Both the position numbers and the translations under genes were made by a program. Shown here piece after piece: positions 32,301 through 41,089 of a stretch of 64,000 nt of DNA. The DNA comes from Roseobacter sp. GAI101 (GTDB lineage: Bacteria; Pseudomonadota; Alphaproteobacteria; Rhodobacterales; Rhodobacteraceae), in NCBI RefSeq assembly GCF_000156335.1, contig NZ_DS999213.1:2239049-2303048 (forward strand), written 5' to 3'. The notes beneath the pieces were generated by a model. That model saw nothing but the letters and a program-made list of their open reading frames with translations. It made no database searches and had not been told where the DNA came from. Position 1 is the first letter of the stretch, and the number at the start of each line of letters is the position of its first letter.

Positions 32301-35069
32301 CTACTCCGCCGCAACGGCCCCCTTCGCCGCCTCGACCTTGACGGCCGAGAATTTGAATTCGGGGATCTTGCCATAGGGATCAACCGCCGGGTTCGTCAGG
32401 ATGTTCGCCGCCGCCTCGACATAGGCAAAGGGCAGGAACACCATGTCCGGCGATACGGCGCGGTCTTCACGGGCCATGATCTCGATCATGCCGCGCTTTG
32501 TCGTCAGCCTGACATGTTCGCCGGGGGCCACACCCAGCTTGCGCAGGGTAGACGGATGCAGCGAACAATTCGCCTCGGGCTCAAGCCCGTCCAGCACGGC
32601 AGACCGCCGCGTCATTGAACCGGTGTGCCAATGCTCCAACTGCCGCCCCGTGGTCAGGATCATCGGATAGTCCTCGTCCGGGGCGTCATCGGGCGCGATG
32701 ATGCTGGCCGGCGTAAACCGGGCGCGCCCGTCCTGGCGGGGGAACCCGTCACCAAAGACAATCGCCTGCCCGGGATCGGTGGGGCTGGTCGACGGGTACG
32801 TCACCGCGCCTTCGCCCTCAAGCCGGTCCCATGTGATGTTGTTAAGAGACGACATGTTCAGCTTCATTTCCGCGAACACCTCGCTCGGGTGGGAATAGGC
32901 CCACTCCAGCCCCAGCCGCTTGGCCAATTCGACCTCGATCCACCAATCCTCTTTCGCCTCACCGGGTGGCACCACCGCAGCACGGCCCATCTGTACCTGA
33001 CGGTTGGTGTTGGTCACTGTGCCTGTCTTCTCGGCAAAGGCGGAAGCTGGCATAATCACATCGGCGAAATTCGCCGTTTCGGTCAGGAAAATATCCTGCA
33101 CCACCAGATGTTCAAGCTTGGCCAGCGCATCACGGGCATGTTCCACATCGGGGTCCGACATCGCAGGGTTTTCGCCCAGAACATAAAGGCTGCGAATATC
33201 GCCGTCATGGATCGCATCCATGATCTCGATCACCGTCAGGCCCTTTTGATTGCTGAAATCTGCGCTTTTCCATACCTCGGTAAAGGCCGATCGCACACCG
33301 TCATCCGCAACCGGTTGGTAATCCGGCAGGAACATCGGGATCAGCCCAGCGTCGGACGCCCCTTGTACGTTGTTCTGCCCGCGCAGCGGATGCAGCCCCG
33401 CACCGGGTCGCCCGATCTGACCCGTCATCAGCGCAAGCGAAATCAGACAGCGTGCGTTATCAGTGCCGTGAATATGCTGCGACACGCCCATGCCCCAGAA
33501 GATCATGGCAGCATTGGCACCGGCGAAAGTCCGCGCCACATCACGCAGGGTTTCGGCATCAATACCGCAAATCTTGGCCATCTTTTCGGGCGTAAACGTC
33601 TTAAGATGCGCCTTCTCGATTTCCCAATTTTCGGTATAGGCTTCGATATACTGTTGATCGTACAGCTTTTCTTCGACGATCACATGCATGATCGCATTCA
33701 GCATCGACACATCCGTACCGGGCCGGAATTGCAGCATATGCGACGCATGCCGCTTGAGCGCCTGGCCGCGCGGGTCCATCACGATCAACTTGCCGCCGCG
33801 CTTGGCGAACTGCTTGAAGAAGGTCGCCGCGACCGGATGGTTTTCGGTCGGGTTCGCCCCGATCACAATTGCCACATCCGCGTTTTCGATCTGGTTGAAC
33901 GTCGCGGTGACAGCCCCCGATCCGACATTCTCCATCAACGCGGCAACCGACGACGCATGGCACAGCCGCGTGCAGTGATCGACGTTGTTGTGACCGAAAC
34001 CTTGCCGGATGATCTTCTGGAACAGATAGGCTTCCTCGTTGGTGCATTTGGCCGACCCGAAACCGGCAACACCACGCCCGCCGATCTTTTTCATGCCATT
34101 GGCCGCGAAATCCAACGCCTCGTCCCAGGACGCCTCGCGGAAATGCGTGTGCCAATTTCCGGGATCGACGTTCAGCCCCTTGGCAGGCGCGTCGTCGCGG
34201 CGGATCAATGGCTTGGTCAGCCGATGCGGGTGGTGGATATAGTCGAACCCGAACCGCCCCTTCACGCACAAACGCCCCTCGTTCGCGGGGCCGTTGATGC
34301 CTTCGACATATTTGATCTTGCCGTCCTTGACCTTCAGCGACACCTGACAGCCCACACCGCAGAACGGGCAAATGCTGTCGACTTCGCTGTCGAAATCCGC
34401 GCGGTCCCCGACCTGGGCATCATCGACGACCGTGGCCTCCATCAAGGCCCCTGTCGGACAGGCTTGCACGCATTCGCCGCACGCGACACAAGACGACGCC
34501 CCCATCGGGTCTGCCATGTCAAAGGTCGGATAGCTGTCATGGCCCCGGCCCGACATGCCGATGACGTCATTCACCTGAACCTCGCGGCAGGCCCGCACAC
34601 ACAGGTTGCATTGGATGCAGGCATCCAGATTGACCCGCATCGCCACATGGCTGTCATCCAGCAGCGGTATGCGCCCCTCCTCCAGCTTCGGAAAACGGCT
34701 GGACTCAATCCCGTTCAGCGCCGCCATATCCCAAAGATGGCTCGACTTGTCATGCGCCACGTCTTGGACCGGCTGATCGGTGACCAGCAGTTCCATTACC
34801 ATCTTGCGCGCATTTTCCGCGCGGGCGTTGTTGGTGGTCACAACCATCCCGTCGGCAGGCTCGCGCAGACATGACGCCGCCAGGACCCGCTCACCCTCGA
34901 TCTCGACCATACAGGCGCGGCAATTGCCATCAGGGCGATAGCCCGGCTCGGGGGTGTAACACAGATGCGGGATTTTCAGGCCGCGCCCGTTGGCAACCTC
35001 CCAGATGGTCATCCCGACCTCGGCCTCGACCTTTTCGCCATCCAGCGTAAATGAAATTGTCTCGGCCAT
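32301..35069 (-). CDS. fdhA: Formate dehydrogenase alpha subunit (NAD-type molybdoenzyme)
   Basis: This 922-residue catalytic subunit oxidises formate to CO2 at a molybdenum bis-pterin site. Modules in order: a [2Fe-2S] ferredoxin-like domain (Cys37, 50, 53, 67); two [4Fe-4S] motifs (Cys151, 154, 157, 161 and Cys194, 197, 200, 204); the molybdoenzyme [4Fe-4S] site (Cys234, 237, 241, 268); and the catalytic domain. The active-site Cys370-His371 in CTRLCHASS replaces selenocysteine. A C-terminal molydopterin-binding domain follows. AGGAGG precedes the ATG at 35067. No beta/gamma diaphorase subunits or FdhD genes are beside it. Confidence 0.94.
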   Translation of the reverse strand: MAETISFTLDGEKVEAEVGMTIWEVANGRGLKIPHLCYTPEPGYRPDGNCRACMVEIEGERVLAASCLREPADGMVVTTNNARAENARKMVMELLVTDQPVQDVAHDKSSHLWDMAALNGIESSRFPKLEEGRIPLLDDSHVAMRVNLDACIQCNLCVRACREVQVNDVIGMSGRGHDSYPTFDMADPMGASSCVACGECVQACPTGALMEATVVDDAQVGDRADFDSEVDSICPFCGVGCQVSLKVKDGKIKYVEGINGPANEGRLCVKGRFGFDYIHHPHRLTKPLIRRDDAPAKGLNVDPGNWHTHFREASWDEALDFAANGMKKIGGRGVAGFGSAKCTNEEAYLFQKIIRQGFGHNNVDHCTRLCHASSVAALMENVGSGAVTATFNQIENADVAIVIGANPTENHPVAATFFKQFAKRGGKLIVMDPRGQALKRHASHMLQFRPGTDVSMLNAIMHVIVEEKLYDQQYIEAYTENWEIEKAHLKTFTPEKMAKICGIDAETLRDVARTFAGANAAMIFWGMGVSQHIHGTDNARCLISLALMTGQIGRPGAGLHPLRGQNNVQGASDAGLIPMFLPDYQPVADDGVRSAFTEVWKSADFSNQKGLTVIEIMDAIHDGDIRSLYVLGENPAMSDPDVEHARDALAKLEHLVVQDIFLTETANFADVIMPASAFAEKTGTVTNTNRQVQMGRAAVVPPGEAKEDWWIEVELAKRLGLEWAYSHPSEVFAEMKLNMSSLNNITWDRLEGEGAVTYPSTSPTDPGQAIVFGDGFPRQDGRARFTPASIIAPDDAPDEDYPMILTTGRQLEHWHTGSMTRRSAVLDGLEPEANCSLHPSTLRKLGVAPGEHVRLTTKRGMIEIMAREDRAVSPDMVFLPFAYVEAAANILTNPAVDPYGKIPEFKFSAVKVEAAKGAVAAE

Positions 35070-35189
35070 GGGGGATCCTCCTGCAACTCGTTTCCGCAGT
35101 CTAATCCGCAACATCATGCAACGGCAGTCACAATCCCGACACACCACCCCGATTTTGCGCCACGGCTGTTTCCGATACGCTTCCCCTCG

Positions 35190-35222
35190 CTTCTCTGGCT
35201 AAAAAATATCCTCGCCGAAGGC
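35190..35222 (-). repeat. Dispersed 33-bp intergenic repeat, copy 3
   Basis: CTTCTCTGGCTAAAAAATATC followed by CTCGCCGAAGGC lies between the divergent fdhA and histidine-phosphatase genes, in reverse orientation to copy 1. Confidence 0.8.
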
Positions 35223-35284
35223 TCCGGCCCTTCCAACCCGCGCAGCGCTTGCCTATCAAAGGCCCAACAGCAAAAGGCGCGCCC

Positions 35285-35938
35285 ATGTCCCACATCACCC
35301 TTATCCGCCACGGTCAGGCAAATTCCGCCGCCACGGACGAAGCCAGCTACGACATGCTCAGCCCGCTTGGCCACCAACAGGCGGCCTGGCTGGGCGATCA
35401 CCTGCGCCACTCAGAAACCCACCACACCCGGCTTTATACCGGAACACTGCGCCGCCATATCGAAACGGCAGACGGCATGAACACCGGGCTTACCCCCATC
35501 CGCGACGCCCGCTTGAACGAACTCGAATACTTCACCCTTGCCACCCTGCTGGAGCAGCAACACGGCGTCCCCCTCCCCGATGACCAGCACGGGTTCAGCG
35601 CGCACCTGCCGCTGGTGTTCGAGACGTGGAAAAGCGACAAGCTCGACAATCCCCCGGAAAGCTACGCCAGCTTCGAGGCGCGCATCCAGTCGGTGCTGGA
35701 GGAGATTGCAGCAGGCCAAGGCCCCGCGCTTGTGGTGACCTCCGGCGGGCTGATCTCGATGGCGATGGCGCAGGCGATGGGGCTCGGCGTGCCCGCAATG
35801 GCACGCATGGCACTGGCAATCATGAACACGTCGATGCACCGCCTGTTTCCCATCGGCGGCCACTGGTCGCCCGTCCTGTTCAATGCGGTCCCCCACCTTG
35901 ACACCGCCGAGCGCCGCACAGCGCAAACCCATATCTGA
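35285..35938 (+). CDS. Histidine phosphatase superfamily protein lacking the second catalytic His
   Basis: This is a 217-residue phosphoglycerate-mutase-like protein. The N-terminal motif LIRHGQ (Arg8, His9) is intact, and the arginine segment TLRRHIETAD is present. The second catalytic histidine, normally in a V(S/T)HGG motif, is Ser153 (VVTSGGLIS). So it may be a variant subfamily with altered chemistry or an inactive binder. The start at 35285 is the ATG before SHITLI. It begins a plus-strand operon with the GST and saccharopine dehydrogenase genes. Confidence 0.88.
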   Translation: MSHITLIRHGQANSAATDEASYDMLSPLGHQQAAWLGDHLRHSETHHTRLYTGTLRRHIETADGMNTGLTPIRDARLNELEYFTLATLLEQQHGVPLPDDQHGFSAHLPLVFETWKSDKLDNPPESYASFEARIQSVLEEIAAGQGPALVVTSGGLISMAMAQAMGLGVPAMARMALAIMNTSMHRLFPIGGHWSPVLFNAVPHLDTAERRTAQTHI

Positions 35939-35949
35939 AAGGTCAGATC

Positions 35950-36570
35950 ATGCTCAAACTTTACTACGCTCCGGGCACCATCTCGATTGCCGTGGCCATC
36001 ACGCTCGAAGAAGCCGCGCTGCCCTATGAGGCGATCAAGATCGATTTCAAAACCGCCGAGCAGACACAGCCCGATTACCTTGCGCTGAACCCCAAGGGGC
36101 GCGTACCTGCACTGGTTCTGGATGACGGGACGGTGCTGACCGAAACCGGCGCGCTGCTGGAATACATCGCGGCCATCGCGGCAGATAAAAACCTTGTGCC
36201 TGCCGATCCCAAAGATGCGGCCCACATGCGCAGCGCCATGTACTACCTCGCATCAACCATGCACGTTGCACACGCCCACAAGATGCGCGGTTCACGTTGG
36301 GCCACGCAGCAATCCAGCTTTGATGACATGACTGCCATGGTCCTGCAGACCATGTCGGCCTGTGCCGCCTATGTCGACACCCACATCCTGCGCGGCGATT
36401 ATGTGCTGGGGGACAATTTCAGCATCGCCGACCCATATCTTTTCATCGTCTGCAACTGGCTTTCAGGGGACGGCGTCGATGTCGCGCTCTATCCGAAAAT
36501 CCTGAACTTCATGACTGAAATGAAGCAGCGGGCCAGCGTCGGAACCATCTACGAAAAGGCCATGCTATGA
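35950..36570 (+). CDS. Glutathione S-transferase family protein
   Basis: This 206-residue protein has a thioredoxin-like N-terminal domain (MLKLYYAPGTISIAVAITLEE, with LNPKGRVPALVLDDG around the cis-Pro and TETGALLEY binding glutathione). The helical C-terminal domain has FSIADPYLFIV. It resembles beta-class bacterial GSTs. Substrate unknown. It starts 11 bases after the phosphatase gene and overlaps the next gene by four bases (ATGA). Confidence 0.92.
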   Translation: MLKLYYAPGTISIAVAITLEEAALPYEAIKIDFKTAEQTQPDYLALNPKGRVPALVLDDGTVLTETGALLEYIAAIAADKNLVPADPKDAAHMRSAMYYLASTMHVAHAHKMRGSRWATQQSSFDDMTAMVLQTMSACAAYVDTHILRGDYVLGDNFSIADPYLFIVCNWLSGDGVDVALYPKILNFMTEMKQRASVGTIYEKAML

Positions 36571-37628
36571 CCGCACCCCATCTTTGGGTCCGCGCTGAAC
36601 AGCGCGACAACGAAACCCGCGTGGGTTTGACACCTGCGGGGGCGGCAACCCTGCTGGCCCAAGGTTACCGCGTCACGGTCGAGGCGTCGGATACCCGCGT
36701 TATCCCGACCGACGCCTACGCCCAGGCAGGCTGCACCATCGCACCGCAGAACAGTTGGCCCGACGCCCCGGATGATGCCATCATCTTTGGTCTGAAAGAA
36801 CTGCCCGACGATGGCACGCCGCTCAAGCACCGCCACATCATGTTCGGCCACGCCTACAAGGGACAATCTGCCGGGCGCATCCTTCTCAAGCGCTTCAACG
36901 CCGGTGAAGGCACGTTGTACGATCTGGAATATCTCACCGATGACACAGGTCGCCGCGTCGCCGCCTTCGGCTATTGGGCCGGTTTCGCGGGGGCTGCTGT
37001 CGCGGTCAAATGCTGGATCGCCCAGAGGCACGGGACATCGGCAGCCCCGATTACCCCCTACGCAAACGCGGATACGCTCACGGCCGAACTCAAAACCGAC
37101 CTGGAAGCCCTGTCTGCCCGCCTGCCCGATGCCTTGGTGATCGGCGCGCTCGGCCGGGTCGGAACAGGCGCATCGGACCTCTGCAAGCGCCTGAATATCC
37201 CCGTTACCGGTTGGGACATGGCGCAAACGGCACATGGTGGCCCATTCCCCGAAATCCTGGAACACGGGCTGTTTTTCAACTGCATCCTCGCAGGCCCACA
37301 AACGCCCGTATTCGTTCCAAAAGACGCGGCAATCCTGCCACGCAACCTGCGGGTCATCGGCGACATCGCCTGCGACCCCGACAGCGATTTCAACCCTGTC
37401 CCGGTCTATGACCGCGCAACGACCTGGGAAGAACCCGCGCTCCGCCTTCACGACGCGCCCCCACTTGACGTGACGGCCATCGACAACCTGCCGTCGATGC
37501 TTCCGCTCGAGAGCTCTGAAGACTACGCAGCACAGCTTCTCGACACACTAGGCAGTCTGTCCCGCCCCGGGGCCCCAGTATGGCTAAGGACCAAAGCCCT
37601 TTTTGACCAACATCGAAACGCACTTTGA
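36567..37628 (+). CDS. Saccharopine dehydrogenase (LYS1 type, L-lysine-forming)
   Basis: This is a 353-residue NAD-dependent saccharopine dehydrogenase of the alanine-dehydrogenase-like fold. The catalytic pair Lys77 (LKEL) and His95 (FGHAYKGQ) is in place, and the NAD-binding loop GALGRVGTGAS is at 193-203. The reaction interconverts saccharopine with lysine plus 2-oxoglutarate. In bacteria this fits lysine degradation rather than the fungal aminoadipate pathway. No second saccharopine enzyme (LYS9 type) or aminoadipate gene is present in the window, so the pathway is not closed here. It is translationally coupled to the GST gene. Confidence 0.88.
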   Translation: MTAPHLWVRAEQRDNETRVGLTPAGAATLLAQGYRVTVEASDTRVIPTDAYAQAGCTIAPQNSWPDAPDDAIIFGLKELPDDGTPLKHRHIMFGHAYKGQSAGRILLKRFNAGEGTLYDLEYLTDDTGRRVAAFGYWAGFAGAAVAVKCWIAQRHGTSAAPITPYANADTLTAELKTDLEALSARLPDALVIGALGRVGTGASDLCKRLNIPVTGWDMAQTAHGGPFPEILEHGLFFNCILAGPQTPVFVPKDAAILPRNLRVIGDIACDPDSDFNPVPVYDRATTWEEPALRLHDAPPLDVTAIDNLPSMLPLESSEDYAAQLLDTLGSLSRPGAPVWLRTKALFDQHRNAL

Positions 37629-37635
37629 TCGCCCG

Positions 37636-37668
37636 TTTCTCTGGCTCTCAAATATCCTCGCCGAAGGC
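37636..37668 (-). repeat. Dispersed 33-bp intergenic repeat, copy 4
   Basis: TTTCTCTGGCTCTCAAATAT followed by CCTCGCCGAAGGC directly follows the saccharopine dehydrogenase stop. It is inverted relative to copy 5, 31 bases away. Confidence 0.88.
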
Positions 37669-37699
37669 GAAACCCTTGGGCGCGCGCCAATAAAAAGAT

Positions 37700-37732
37700 G
37701 CCTCCGGCGGGAATATTTAAGAGCCAGAGAAG
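37700..37732 (+). repeat. Dispersed 33-bp intergenic repeat, copy 5
   Basis: GCCTCCGGCGGGAATATTTA followed by AGAGCCAGAGAAG forms, with copy 4, an imperfect inverted repeat of ~30 bp between two convergent genes. It could fold into a long stem and act as a two-way terminator or mRNA 3' stabiliser. Confidence 0.88.
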
Positions 37733-37792
37733 CGAGGGGAACGCAGAAAATGTAATGTCGTCGCAAGACGACACCATTGGGTCGATGCTGGC

Positions 37793-38527
37793 TTAGCCGA
37801 AAACGCGATAATAGATGGAATCTGGCAAGAATTGCGCAAAGCGGAACAGAAGCGAAAACGCGAATGGGAAGCTCTTCTTGAACCGATCACTGTTCATGTG
37901 ATCGAACACTTCCTGGGCGGCGGCGTCGGGCTCCATAAGGAAAGGCATCTTGAAGTCGTTCTTTTCGGTCAGCTGCGTCTTGATGAAACCCGGGTTGATG
38001 ACCTGCACCTTGACGCCCGTCTTGCGCAGATCGGCATACATGCATTCCGCCAAGGACAGCGTACCAGACTTGGAGGCTGTGTACCCGATCGATCGGGGCA
38101 ACCCGCGAAATGCTGTCAGACTTGAGGTGATCACGATATGGCCGGCGTCTTTCTTGACCATGCCTGGCACCACTTCGCCAAGCACCCGGACGAGGCCTGT
38201 CAGATTGACGTCGATCATCGTCGTCGCGTGATCCGCTTCCCAGGCTTTCGCTCCGAAAGGCCAATAGGCACCGGCCAGATAGACGATGCCATCGACTTCG
38301 CCCACGGCAGAAACCGCTGCGCGCACGCTTTCGATATCCTGGACATCCATCGTCTGATAGCTGGCCCTACCCGGAAGCTCCTCAACCAGTTTGGCGAGCT
38401 TGACTTCAGACCGGGCGGACAAAATTACTTCGGCCCCTGCACGGTTGATCCTGTGCGCCAGCGCCTCACCCAATCCGGCGCTGGCACCGACCAGCCAATA
38501 CCGTTTTCCTTGCCAAGCGTTTTTCAT
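37793..38527 (-). CDS. Short-chain dehydrogenase/reductase
   Basis: This 244-residue NAD(P)-dependent SDR has the cofactor loop GASAGLG at 14-20, a Ser around 136 (ITSSLTAF) and the catalytic Tyr149-x3-Lys153. It is the last gene of the five-gene operon that also holds the FAD oxidoreductase, DUF1365, MFS and DUF3833 genes. SDRs are found at this position in the related Rhodobacter cluster. Substrate unknown. I use the second of two adjacent ATGs (38525-38527), which has AAGGA six bases upstream. The start region overlaps the DUF3833 stop. Confidence 0.9.
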   Translation of the reverse strand: MKNAWQGKRYWLVGASAGLGEALAHRINRAGAEVILSARSEVKLAKLVEELPGRASYQTMDVQDIESVRAAVSAVGEVDGIVYLAGAYWPFGAKAWEADHATTMIDVNLTGLVRVLGEVVPGMVKKDAGHIVITSSLTAFRGLPRSIGYTASKSGTLSLAECMYADLRKTGVKVQVINPGFIKTQLTEKNDFKMPFLMEPDAAAQEVFDHMNSDRFKKSFPFAFSLLFRFAQFLPDSIYYRVFG

Positions 38528-39084
38528 CATCTGTCCTTTGTTCGGATCGTCGCGACCAGTTCTGCGACCCGTATGCCATATTTGCGAAACTGGCTGCGGT
38601 TGATCATTGTTCCATCGGAGGTAAGGTAGATCCAATCGATGGTTTGCAAGGTGTGGCCGCCCAGTTCGTCAGGCAGTTTTATCGGATACCTGAGCTGTAT
38701 CGTTGATCCGGAATGCTGACCGCGCCCAACGCCCGGCACATCCGGGGCTGTCGCGGTAAACCGACCGCCTGCGCCCAGCGTGATCGTCCAGACACGGTCC
38801 TGGGTCGCCTCATTATCATAAACGAAGTGTTCATTGATCTGCGCTGTGTCACCGTCCCATGATACGTTGAAATCCGCGACGAAACTACTTGTCACACGCC
38901 CCGCAGGCCCAAAGATGACGCCTTCGCAGACCATCTCTCCGTTCAGGTGTTTCTTCATGTCCAGAACTAGCAGATCATCCGCATAATCCGCCGGTTTCTG
39001 GCCGGAAAACGCCCAGAATTTGCACCGCAGCGCTGCGGCAAGCAAGACAACACCCGCACCGATGAACAAATAAGTCATTTCCAT
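38527..39084 (-). CDS. DUF3833 family protein
   Basis: This 185-residue protein has a single N-terminal hydrophobic helix (about 4-20), so it is either membrane-anchored or exported. The following beta-rich domain has the DUF3833 pattern (GQKPADYADD, LNGEMVCEGVIFGPAGRV, DWIYLTSDGTMINRS). No enzymatic function is known to me. It lies between the MFS and SDR genes with 0-2 base spacing, so it belongs to the same pathway as the FAD oxidoreductase. Confidence 0.88.
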   Translation of the reverse strand: MEMTYLFIGAGVVLLAAALRCKFWAFSGQKPADYADDLLVLDMKKHLNGEMVCEGVIFGPAGRVTSSFVADFNVSWDGDTAQINEHFVYDNEATQDRVWTITLGAGGRFTATAPDVPGVGRGQHSGSTIQLRYPIKLPDELGGHTLQTIDWIYLTSDGTMINRSQFRKYGIRVAELVATIRTKDR

Positions 39085-39086
39085 CT

Positions 39087-40331
39087 TCAGGGACCGTCCT
39101 CTTGCAGATTTGCCCCCACAAGCAACGCGACTGCAGCGCTCTTGAGCACGCAGGGCAGGCCGGCATAGAGCCAGACCAGTGTCGTCAACGCCTCGGGTGG
39201 GGTCACCAAAGCACCGCTGTCAAAGCCAGCAGCGTGTAGTATTGGAAGTAGCGTGACCGCAGCGAAAGCAAGCGTGAACTTCGAGACAAGCGACCACAGC
39301 CCGAATCCTTCGGCGGCGGATGGCGCAATCTTGGCCATGCGGGTGGCAAACATGGCGGGCAGCAGCGTCAGGTCAGCCCCCAGTGCCGCACCCGAACCGA
39401 TGCACACAAGTGCAAAGGCCCCGATGTCGCCAGCCGCCAGCGTCAGCGCGCCTGCGAAGGCGACGATGGCCAGCACCATGGCCCCCAGCAGCACCGGCTT
39501 GGGGCCGAGGCGTTCGGCCAGCAGGCCCCAGAATGGCGCTGCGGCCGCGGCGGACAGAAAGAACAGCAACAGCAATGGCCCCTCCCATCCAGGGGCCTGC
39601 AGGGCGCTTTCGACATAGAACAAAAAGAGCGTCGACGTGACTGCTACCGGTGCCGCATTCAGCAGGGCGATCAGCAGCAGGCGGCGCGCAACAGGATCGC
39701 GCAGCACGGTGCCAAACCCGGTCGCTGACGGAACCCCGACGCTGCGCCATTCACCGCGCATTGCAACAACCGATGCCAGGGACAGCACCGCGAACCCGAC
39801 GGCGAACCCGGTAAAGGGCGCGTCCATCACCGCCCCCAAGGCAACGGGCACCACAGAGGCCACACAGACCCCCAGCAAGGCACCCGTCTCGCGCCAGCGG
39901 GCGAGCGACAGATGTCCGGTGCCGGGCAAAGCGGCTGCGTCGGCCTTGGCCACGCCTTGGGCATAAAAGCAGATGGTCAAAAAGCTGAACGCCGAAAAAA
40001 CCCCTGTCAGCGTGACGGCAAACCACCAAAGCGGCGGCAGCAGCGGCGGCACCGCAAACAGCGCGATCATCGAACCAGCCATCACCGCGCAGGCCACAGC
40101 AACAGCAATCCCGCGGTGGTCGCGCAGTTTCTCGGAGAGCTTGCCAAGCAACGGGTCCTGCACCACGTCCAGCAGGCGCAGCACAAACAAAACGGTCCCC
40201 AAAGCCGCGAGGGAAACACCATATTCATCGACGAAAAACTTTGGGGCGTGGATATAGATCGGCAGCCCCGCAGCAGCCAGAAGGGCCGCGAACAGCGCAT
40301 AGGCCGGAAGGTGCCGCGCCGCGGGCTTCAT
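39087..40331 (-). CDS. MFS transporter (GPH/MFS_2 type)
   Basis: This 414-residue inner-membrane carrier has about twelve hydrophobic helices. The N-terminal half has the glycoside-pentoside-hexuronide-like signature around LLDVVQDPLLGKLSEKLRDH. Despite sugar-symporter similarity, the context (FAD oxidoreductase, DUF1365, DUF3833, SDR) points to a lipid- or envelope-linked role. The corresponding gene in Rhodobacter lies in an operon controlled by sigma-E/ChrR. It overlaps DUF1365 by four bases. Confidence 0.9.
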   Translation of the reverse strand: MKPAARHLPAYALFAALLAAAGLPIYIHAPKFFVDEYGVSLAALGTVLFVLRLLDVVQDPLLGKLSEKLRDHRGIAVAVACAVMAGSMIALFAVPPLLPPLWWFAVTLTGVFSAFSFLTICFYAQGVAKADAAALPGTGHLSLARWRETGALLGVCVASVVPVALGAVMDAPFTGFAVGFAVLSLASVVAMRGEWRSVGVPSATGFGTVLRDPVARRLLLIALLNAAPVAVTSTLFLFYVESALQAPGWEGPLLLLFFLSAAAAAPFWGLLAERLGPKPVLLGAMVLAIVAFAGALTLAAGDIGAFALVCIGSGAALGADLTLLPAMFATRMAKIAPSAAEGFGLWSLVSKFTLAFAAVTLLPILHAAGFDSGALVTPPEALTTLVWLYAGLPCVLKSAAVALLVGANLQEDGP

Positions 40332-41089
40332 CCGCGCGAGACCTCTTTGTCGGGCGGGTCGGGACGGGGTTTATAGCCGCCACCTTTCCACCAAAGCTTG
40401 AGCGCCTGCCAGTGGATCAACGCCAGAACGCGGCGTGCGCCAAACGGGCGGCGCAGCAGGGACCGCAGGATGCCGGCATTCGTCAGCGGCTTGCGCGTGC
40501 CGGTCAATGTCGCGATCAGCCCGCCATCGGCTTGGGTGTAGTCGATCCAGATCCCGACACGGTCGGGGCGGATGTCAAAGCGGAAACGGTACGACCCCTC
40601 GACCGGTTGAAAGGGCGAGACGTGAAATATCTTGGTCGCGTGCAGATGGTCATCCGGCTTGATCTCGCGCAGGTCAGGGTGTTGGCACAGATAGCTGTGG
40701 CGGTCGCCAAAGGTATTCGACACTTCGGCAATCACCGTGATCAGCGCGCCGTCCTGCCGGCGACAAAGCCAAAAGCTGACCGGATTGAACACATGTCCGA
40801 GAACGCGCGGCTGTGCCATGATCTCGATCTTGGTGACGCCCTCGATCTGATGTTGCGCCAAGACGTCACGTACCCAGGCGGCACCGCGTCCGGCCCCCTT
40901 GGCCCCGCCATGGTCGCTGTCGTGCAACGATGTCAGGCCGCTGCGGTTGCGCGCGAACAGGGTCGGCGTCCTCAGTGGCGCTTCGGCATCCAAAACGATG
41001 TAATCAACCGAGTAGCGGAAGGCATTTTCGACCGCGCCCTTGCGCCCATGATAGGTCACGCCGACGATATGATCGACGCCGTCGGTCAT
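40328..41089 (-). CDS. DUF1365 family protein (UfaO-like candidate)
   Basis: This 253-residue COG3496 protein shows the family pattern VTYHGRKGAVENAFRYSVDY at the N-terminus, GHVFNPVSFWLCRR mid-protein and FHVSPFQPVEGSYRF. Members sit next to COG2907 FAD oxidoreductases in many bacteria. In Rhodobacter sphaeroides the pair, as I recall it, is tied to methylated furan fatty acid formation and the singlet-oxygen response. The exact correspondence is inferred. Four-base overlaps on both sides show tight coupling. Confidence 0.88.
   Translation of the reverse strand: MTDGVDHIVGVTYHGRKGAVENAFRYSVDYIVLDAEAPLRTPTLFARNRSGLTSLHDSDHGGAKGAGRGAAWVRDVLAQHQIEGVTKIEIMAQPRVLGHVFNPVSFWLCRRQDGALITVIAEVSNTFGDRHSYLCQHPDLREIKPDDHLHATKIFHVSPFQPVEGSYRFRFDIRPDRVGIWIDYTQADGGLIATLTGTRKPLTNAGILRSLLRRPFGARRVLALIHWQALKLWWKGGGYKPRPDPPDKEVSRG

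Noticed and set aside
32625-34874. Long plus-strand frame opposite fdhA
   Set aside because: Same reason; the minus-strand frame has complete iron-sulfur and molybdopterin motifs.
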